From Deltaproteobacteria bacterium (GTDB lineage: Bacteria; Myxococcota; Polyangia; Haliangiales; Haliangiaceae), in contig JAGSPR010000240.1 in NCBI GenBank assembly GCA_018262455.1, positions 1 through 10,095 on the forward strand: a DNA stretch of 10,095 nt, written 5' to 3'. The notes under the pieces are model-generated. The model was not told the DNA's origin and searched no databases. It worked only from the letters and a program-made list of their open reading frames with translations. Both the position numbers and the translations under genes were made by a program. Shown here piece after piece: positions 5,775 through 10,095 of this stretch. Numbering within the stretch: position 1 is the first letter of the stretch; every line of letters begins with the position of its first letter.

Positions 5775-8597
5775 GTGTCTTCGAAGCGACTCGCGGTCTT
5801 CGATCCATCGGGTCGACTGATCGCGGATCTGGCAACGGTGGCGCAACGAGCGCGCGTCACGCTGGTCCCGATCACTCCCAAAGATCCGATCACCCGCTGC
5901 GCCGCGATCTTGATCGCTCCCGCGGTGGCCAGCGAGCTCGGGCCAGTGCCCGTGGAGGGTCCTCCGCGCTGGGTGGTAGGCGATGGGGCCAACGCCGCAC
6001 GAGTGGCCGGAGCCGCGGCGCAGGCCGGCGCAGCGGGCGTGCTGCTCGCGCCGATCTCGCAAGTCGCGCTCGAGGCCATCTCACATGACGAGCCGATCTC
6101 CCCCGACTTCGATCTCGCCAGGGCGCGCGGCCTGATCGCGACCTCGCTCATCGATCTCGCGGGTGCGGCCGCACAGACGCTGATGGCGGTCGCCGAGGGC
6201 TTCACCGCGAACGATTGCATCGTGTGGTGGCGCGATGGCAACCAGATGGCCCCGACCGCCGCGCGGCCCTCCCCCACCGATAGTTATCGCGTCGAGATCG
6301 CGAGCGCCGCACGGATCGCGGCCGCGGCCTCCGGCACGGTCATCACGAGTGGACCGAGCTCGCGCTCGGTGATCGCCGAGGCCCTGCGCTCGACGCCGAC
6401 CGAGGTCGCGGGCCTGGTCGCGGTGATCTCGGACACCGGGCGCAGGTTCTCGGCCTCGGAGCGCACCGACCTCAAGGCCATCGCGGCGCGGCTGACGCGC
6501 GAGCTGTCGTGGCTGTCGAGCCATCGCCGGCTGGTCGCCGAAGGCGAGCGCCTGCTCGCGTCGAGCCTCCACGACCCGCTGACCGGCGCGATGACCCGGG
6601 GTGCATTCGAGCAGACGATCACGCACGAGGTCGCCTCGGCGACGCGCCGCAACGAGAAGGTCACGCTCGCCTTGATCGATGTCGTCGGGCTGCGCCGGAT
6701 CAACCTGTCGCACGGCCACAAGGCGGGCGACGAGGTGCTCGCGCAGCTCGCCAACCGGATCCGCGCCACCGTGCGCGGCAACGATCCGATCGGTCGGCTC
6801 GGTGGCGACGAGCTGGCCGTGCTGCTCGTCGGCGCGCCCGAGGAGCAAGCGGTGATCGTCACCCGCAAGCTGATCGCCCGGATCCAGAACGAACCGATCA
6901 AGCTCGACGACAGCACCCACCTCGCGATCCAGATCCGCGCCATCGCGACCGAGCTCGCCCCGGGCGAGCGGAGTGGAGAGGCTGCGTTCGCGCGGTGCTA
7001 CGCGGAGCTCCGGGCGGCCCCGATCGGAGACATCCACATCGTCGCGTATGGCGATCGGCCCGGCGATGCAGATCAAGGTGAGGACACCCGATCGATGTCC
7101 GCAGGGACGGTGCTGGGCGGCACGTACCGCGTGGTGCACGAGCTGTCGCGTGGCGCGATGGGCGTCGTCTATCGCGGGGAGGACCTCGGGCTCGGACGCC
7201 CGGTCGCGATCAAGGTGTTGCGGTCGGACCTCGCGTCGGATCGCGACCTGGTCGTGCGATTCCGCGCCGAAGCCTCGATCCTCGCCTCGCTCCACCACCC
7301 GAACCTCGTCCAGGTGTTCTCGCTCGGCGAGCATGCAGGCGATGTCTACTTCGTGATGGAGCTCGTCGAGGGTCAGCCTGTCTCCGAAGTGCTGCGTGCC
7401 TCGATCGAGGCCAAGGAGTGGCTCCCGGTCGCCGCGATCGCGCAGGTCGCTCTCGAGATCGGCGACGCGCTCGATGCGATGCACGCGCTCGGCGTCATCC
7501 ATCGCGACGTCAAGCCCGCCAACATCCTGCTCGACCGCGAACGCGACCGGGCGGTGCTCGTAGATGTCGGGGTCGCGGTCAGGGCGGGGGACCAGCGCGA
7601 TGCCGCCGGCACGCCGGGGTTCGCCCCACCGGAGTCGTTTCTCGAGAGCGTCGACTCGCCGATGACCGACGTGTACGGGCTCGCTGCGACGGTCTACTGC
7701 ATGCTCACCGGGCGCCCGCCGTTCGGCTCGGGACCGGCGCCTCAGGTCGTCCACCGCCAGCTCTCCGAGCCGCTCGTCCCGCCGTCATCGGTCCGCCCCA
7801 CGCTGTCCGAGGCAGTCGATGAGGTGATCGCCAAGGCGCTGTTGCCCTCGGCCAAGAAGCGCTGGGCCTCGGCTTCGACGTTCGCGTTCGCGCTCGCCCG
7901 CGCGCTCGAGCGCTTGCCCGTGAACCGTCCCGTGACCAGCCATGGCAGCGATGATGATCCGATGAAGCAGGCCGAGGCGCTGTTCGCCCCGACCTCGGGC
8001 CTCGAGGTCGAGAACCCGCGCAGCCGGCCGAACTCGCGCGTCGTGACCGGGCAGGTTCGCGCGGCGCACCTCCGCGTGCTGTCGCGGCTGATGCAGCACC
8101 ACCTCGGAGAATCGGGGATGGCCAAGCTCATCAACGAGCGGCCCCAGCTCGCGCACATGTTCGCCAGCTCCCTCGCCCCGCTGGCCTGGATCGACCTCGC
8201 AGATCTCGTCACGGCGCTCGAGAGCGCACGGGTCAACGTCCCCAGCCAGCTCGTACCTCGCAAGGTCGGCCGCGGCACCATGAGCGCGACGTTTGCGCAG
8301 CTATTCGGCGCCGAACCGACCGAGGTCGCCGCCGAGACCGTGCTCGGCGCGCTACCCAGCTTCTGGGCGCGCTATCACGAGTGGGGTGACATCGACGTCA
8401 GCGTGCATCCCGGCATGGCCGATATCGCGCTGCGTGGCTACCCTGGTTCGATCGATGTCTGCTCGATGGTCGGTGCCGAGCTCGAGCGGATCGTCGAGCT
8501 CACCGGCGCCCATGCGGTCGGCGCGACCCACACGTCGTGCGCGTGCAACGGCGCCAGCCACTGCGAGTACCGTCTGACCTGGACGCCGGTCGCCTGA
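5775..8597 (+). CDS. Multidomain signalling protein: sensory N-terminus, GGDEF-type domain, Ser/Thr kinase, V4R-like C-terminus
   Basis: The 940-residue protein is apparently soluble, with no signal peptide or membrane helix. Residues 1-105 are an Ala-rich alpha/beta region, possibly a degenerate receiver. About 114-250 looks GAF-like and is followed by a helical linker (232-262). A GGDEF-type domain spans about 265-425: DPLTGAMTR, Asp302, Asn310, Asp319, GGDEL at 343-347, and the c-di-GMP inhibitory-site motif RGND (334-337) exactly five residues before it. A Hanks-type kinase spans about 448-714: glycine loop SRGAMGVVY, VAIK Lys480, Glu499, HRDVKPAN with Asp578 and Asn583, DVG (597-599) in place of DFG, GTPGFAPPE and Asp632. 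The last 180 residues end in a CAC-x5-C cluster and resemble a V4R or myxobacterial sensory domain. Kinase catalytic residues are all present. Cyclase activity is uncertain because Phe is Leu in the signature and the domain's end is degenerate. The GTG start has no clear Shine-Dalgarno sequence; a TATGAT box lies 5 bases before it. It sits 51 bp before tpiA. Confidence 0.9.
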   Translation: MSSKRLAVFDPSGRLIADLATVAQRARVTLVPITPKDPITRCAAILIAPAVASELGPVPVEGPPRWVVGDGANAARVAGAAAQAGAAGVLLAPISQVALEAISHDEPISPDFDLARARGLIATSLIDLAGAAAQTLMAVAEGFTANDCIVWWRDGNQMAPTAARPSPTDSYRVEIASAARIAAAASGTVITSGPSSRSVIAEALRSTPTEVAGLVAVISDTGRRFSASERTDLKAIAARLTRELSWLSSHRRLVAEGERLLASSLHDPLTGAMTRGAFEQTITHEVASATRRNEKVTLALIDVVGLRRINLSHGHKAGDEVLAQLANRIRATVRGNDPIGRLGGDELAVLLVGAPEEQAVIVTRKLIARIQNEPIKLDDSTHLAIQIRAIATELAPGERSGEAAFARCYAELRAAPIGDIHIVAYGDRPGDADQGEDTRSMSAGTVLGGTYRVVHELSRGAMGVVYRGEDLGLGRPVAIKVLRSDLASDRDLVVRFRAEASILASLHHPNLVQVFSLGEHAGDVYFVMELVEGQPVSEVLRASIEAKEWLPVAAIAQVALEIGDALDAMHALGVIHRDVKPANILLDRERDRAVLVDVGVAVRAGDQRDAAGTPGFAPPESFLESVDSPMTDVYGLAATVYCMLTGRPPFGSGPAPQVVHRQLSEPLVPPSSVRPTLSEAVDEVIAKALLPSAKKRWASASTFAFALARALERLPVNRPVTSHGSDDDPMKQAEALFAPTSGLEVENPRSRPNSRVVTGQVRAAHLRVLSRLMQHHLGESGMAKLINERPQLAHMFASSLAPLAWIDLADLVTALESARVNVPSQLVPRKVGRGTMSATFAQLFGAEPTEVAAETVLGALPSFWARYHEWGDIDVSVHPGMADIALRGYPGSIDVCSMVGAELERIVELTGAHAVGATHTSCACNGASHCEYRLTWTPVA
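7075..7097 (+). promoter_or_regulatory. Possible internal ribosome binding site and ATG start inside the signalling gene
   Basis: AAGGTGAGGA (7075-7084) precedes an in-frame ATG at 7095 by 10 bases. The site is much stronger than that at the gene's annotated GTG. Translation here would give a 500-residue product beginning MSAGTVLGGTYRVVHEL, which looks like the natural N-terminus of a stand-alone Ser/Thr kinase. It may be a working internal start or a relic of two once-separate genes. Confidence 0.4.
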
Positions 8598-8648
8598 GCT
8601 GGAGGCCGGTCCAGGCGTACTCCGCGCGCGGCGCTGCGGAAAAATGTT

Positions 8649-9422
8649 ATGTCGCTGCCCATGCGCATCCCGTTCGTGGTCGGCAATTGGAAGCTCCACA
8701 AGACGATCAGCGAGTCGGTCGCACTCGTCACCGAGCTGAAGAACCAGCTCGCTGCGATCAAGGGCGTGCACGTCGGCGTGGCTCCGACCTTCCTGTCGCT
8801 GGCCGCGGTGGCCAAGCGCCTCGAAGGCTCGCCGATCCTGACCTGCGCGCAGGACTGCTTCTGGGAGTCGTCGGGCGCGTGGACCGGCGAGGTGTCGGCA
8901 CCGATGCTCGGCGATGCCGGGGCGAGCTGGTCGATCGTCGGACACAGCGAGCGCCGCCAGTTCTTCGGTGACACGCCGGAGTCGGTCGGCAAGAAGGCGC
9001 GCGCCGTGCTCGCGGCCGGGCTCGGGGCGATCGTGTGCGTCGGCGAGTCGCTCGCCGAGCGCGATGGCGGGCGGACGCTCGCGGTGGTCGACGAACAGCT
9101 GGCCGGAGGGCTCGCGGGCATCGACGCCGCGAGCGCGGCCCGGCTCGTCATCGCGTACGAGCCGGTGTGGGCGATCGGCACCGGCCGCACCGCCACGCCC
9201 GGTCAGGCGCAGGAAGTCCACGCGCACATCCGCGGTCGGCTCGCCGAGCGGCTCGGGGCGGCGGTCGCGGACACCATCCGCATCCAGTACGGCGGCTCGG
9301 TCAAGCCGGGCAACGCGGAGGCCTTGATCGCCGAGAAAGACATCGACGGCGCCCTCGTCGGCGGCGCATCGCTCGAAGTCGCTGATTTCGTTGCGATCGT
9401 CAAGGCAGCCCGCGGCGTCTAG
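8649..9422 (+). CDS. tpiA: Triosephosphate isomerase
   Basis: The 257-residue cytoplasmic TIM-barrel enzyme, of usual length, interconverts dihydroxyacetone phosphate and glyceraldehyde-3-phosphate, feeding Gap. The active-site Lys15 is in VVGNWKLHKT, the electrophilic His99 in IVGHSERRQFFGD, and the catalytic Glu171 in IAYEPVWAIGTG, the start of the flexible loop 6 region. The phosphate-binding end is IQYGGSVKPGNA and ALVGGASL. All three catalytic residues are present. The ATG at 8649 is chosen because GGA (8638-8640) lies 8 bases upstream; the second Met, four codons later, has no ribosome site. It lies 51 bp after the signalling gene with no recognisable terminator between, so read-through is plausible. 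It is followed by secG after 44 bp. Family membership is certain; whether its main promoter is inside the signalling gene or further upstream is unknown. Confidence 0.98.
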   Translation: MSLPMRIPFVVGNWKLHKTISESVALVTELKNQLAAIKGVHVGVAPTFLSLAAVAKRLEGSPILTCAQDCFWESSGAWTGEVSAPMLGDAGASWSIVGHSERRQFFGDTPESVGKKARAVLAAGLGAIVCVGESLAERDGGRTLAVVDEQLAGGLAGIDAASAARLVIAYEPVWAIGTGRTATPGQAQEVHAHIRGRLAERLGAAVADTIRIQYGGSVKPGNAEALIAEKDIDGALVGGASLEVADFVAIVKAARGV

Positions 9423-9425
9423 CGC

Positions 9426-9454
9426 TTGCGCGCGTCACGCCGCTGGGCTAGAAG
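9426..9454 (+). promoter_or_regulatory. Sigma-70-like promoter before secG
   Basis: TTGCGC (9426-9431) and TAGAAG (9449-9454) are separated by exactly 17 bases, and the element begins just after the tpiA stop codon. Transcription would start around 9461, giving a leader of only about 6 bases before the secG ATG. The AGG at 9457-9459 could alternatively act as a weak ribosome site on a longer tpiA-secG transcript. The -10 lacks the final T, so strength is uncertain. Confidence 0.45.
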
Positions 9455-9466
9455 CTAGGTCCGTCC

Positions 9467-10095
9467 ATGTCCACGCTGATCACGGTCCTGCACGTCATCG
9501 TGTGCCTGTTTCTGATGCTCACGGTGCTCCTGCAAAGTGGCAAGGGCGGCGGAATGGGCGCGGCCTTCGGTGGTGGTAACGCCGCCACCGTCTTCGGGGG
9601 CTCCGGCGCATCGGGCTTCCTCAAGCGGCTGACCGCCATCGCCGGCTCGATCTTCATGGTCACCTCGATGGTCCTCGCGTTCCTGTCGAGCCGAAACTCG
9701 GCCGACTCGCTCGAGAGTTTCGGCAAGAAGGAAGCCTCGATCGCCCTGGAGAAAGACAAGGCCAAGGCTGAGGTGCTCAGGGCCGCCAAGAAGGCCAAGG
9801 AAGCGGGCTCGGGCTCGGCGGGCTCGGGTTCCGCGGGTCAAGGATCCTCGTCCTCGTCGATGAGCCCCCCGACCACGGTGACGCCTGACCAGCCGGGCAC
9901 TGCCGGTTCCGCGGTCGCGCCGAGCGAGTCGCCAATCCCGAACGGCAGCGCGGCTGCGCCCGTGACGCCCACCCCGCCCAAGGCCGACACCACGCCGACG
10001 ACCACGCCCAAGGCCGACACCACGCCGACGACCACGCCCAAGGCCGACACCACGCCGACGACCACGCCCAAGGCCGACACCACGCCGACGACCAC
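9467..10095 (+). CDS. secG: Preprotein translocase subunit SecG with long low-complexity tail, 3' end outside window
   Basis: SecG is the accessory membrane subunit of the SecYEG translocon and assists SecA-driven export. The family core occupies residues 1-75: first membrane helix about 3-22, then the conserved cytoplasmic loop LLQSGKGGGMGAAFGGG with TVFGG and GFLKRLTAIAG, and a second helix about 55-73. A charged, Lys/Ala-rich probably helical linker (76-112) follows, then a Gly/Ser/Ala stretch (114-131), a Pro/Thr/Ser stretch, and from residue 172 identical ten-residue repeats KADTTPTTTP. The frame is still open at base 10095 after 209 codons, already about twice a typical SecG. By the known SecG topology both ends face the periplasm, so the tail would lie outside the cytoplasm. 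It follows tpiA by 44 bp, a common bacterial gene order. The core assignment is secure; the final length and whether the tail is full in-frame sequence are unknown. Confidence 0.93.
   Translation, partial: MSTLITVLHVIVCLFLMLTVLLQSGKGGGMGAAFGGGNAATVFGGSGASGFLKRLTAIAGSIFMVTSMVLAFLSSRNSADSLESFGKKEASIALEKDKAKAEVLRAAKKAKEAGSGSAGSGSAGQGSSSSSMSPPTTVTPDQPGTAGSAVAPSESPIPNGSAAAPVTPTPPKADTTPTTTPKADTTPTTTPKADTTPTTTPKADTTPTT
9980..10095 (+). repeat. 30-bp tandem repeat coding KADTTPTTTP, three complete units plus 26 bases
   Basis: Identical 30-base units begin at 9980, 10010, 10040 and 10070; the last is cut after 26 bases by the window edge. The unit length is a multiple of three, so copy-number change keeps the secG frame. 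The bases just before (9964-9979) look like a degenerate half unit. The perfect identity points to recent expansion by slippage or recombination. Confidence 0.97.

Noticed and set aside
6081..7754. 557-codon open frame on the - strand within the signalling gene
   Set aside because: It lies opposite clear GGDEF and kinase motifs, its composition is Arg/Asp/Gly-biased, and no family is recognisable.
8578..8615. CCTGGAC/GTCCAGG inverted repeat and near-repeat CTGGA-GCCGGTC around the signalling gene's stop codon
   Set aside because: Only 7 bp with a 24-base loop overlapping coding sequence; it is expected by chance in GC-rich DNA.
9838..10095. - strand frame with VVVGVVSALG repeats
   Set aside because: This is only the antisense reading of the secG tandem repeat; the + strand frame continues a clear SecG core.
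9980..10095. CRISPR-like array
   Set aside because: The 30-base units are directly contiguous with no spacers and remain in frame with secG, so this is a coding minisatellite.

Overview
The window is a GC-rich bacterial chromosome segment in which every credible gene lies on the + strand. GC is strongly enriched at codon third positions (CTC, GTC, GAG, CGC), so long shadow ORFs appear on the opposite strand. The gene content suggests a deltaproteobacterial or Myxococcota-type organism: a primary sigma factor tail ending in the usual HPSRS motif, a Hanks-type Ser/Thr kinase fused to several sensory domains, a SecG with a long low-complexity tail, and small lineage-restricted proteins. The lineage is inferred from style and architecture. 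There is no rRNA here to prove it.

Layout: (1) 1-621, the 3' part of the housekeeping sigma factor gene rpoD, cut by the window edge, followed by a GC hairpin. (2) 725-2266, an MscS-superfamily channel with a C-terminal cyclic-nucleotide-binding domain. (3) 2454-2627, a 57-residue conserved-looking small protein. (4) 2733-4939, gap and pgk, overlapping by one base (TAATG) and so very probably co-translated. (5) 4940-5102, an intergenic gap with a perfect 13-bp inverted repeat. (6) 5103-5726, an unknown exported or membrane protein. (7) 5775-8597, a 940-residue multidomain signalling protein: N-terminal sensory region, GGDEF-type domain with intact I-site, complete Ser/Thr kinase, and a C-terminal cysteine-containing domain resembling V4R or myxobacterial sensory domains. 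(8) 8649-9422, tpiA. (9) 9467 to the window end, secG, with a promoter-like element in front and a 30-bp in-frame tandem repeat running off the edge.

The backbone is the widespread gap-pgk-tpiA-secG glycolysis/secretion block, but here it is split between pgk and tpiA by the unknown exported protein and the large signalling protein. Gap, Pgk and TpiA are consecutive or adjacent steps of lower glycolysis. SecG belongs to the SecYEG translocon and often follows tpiA. The signalling gene is the most interesting item. It joins a possible c-di-GMP-making or c-di-GMP-binding module to a protein kinase in one chain, has a well-formed internal translation start just before the kinase, and sits inside a central-metabolism locus. 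Together with the CNBD-tailed channel, the window encodes two proteins likely to bind nucleotide second messengers.

No tRNA, rRNA, CRISPR array, insertion sequence or phage gene was recognised.
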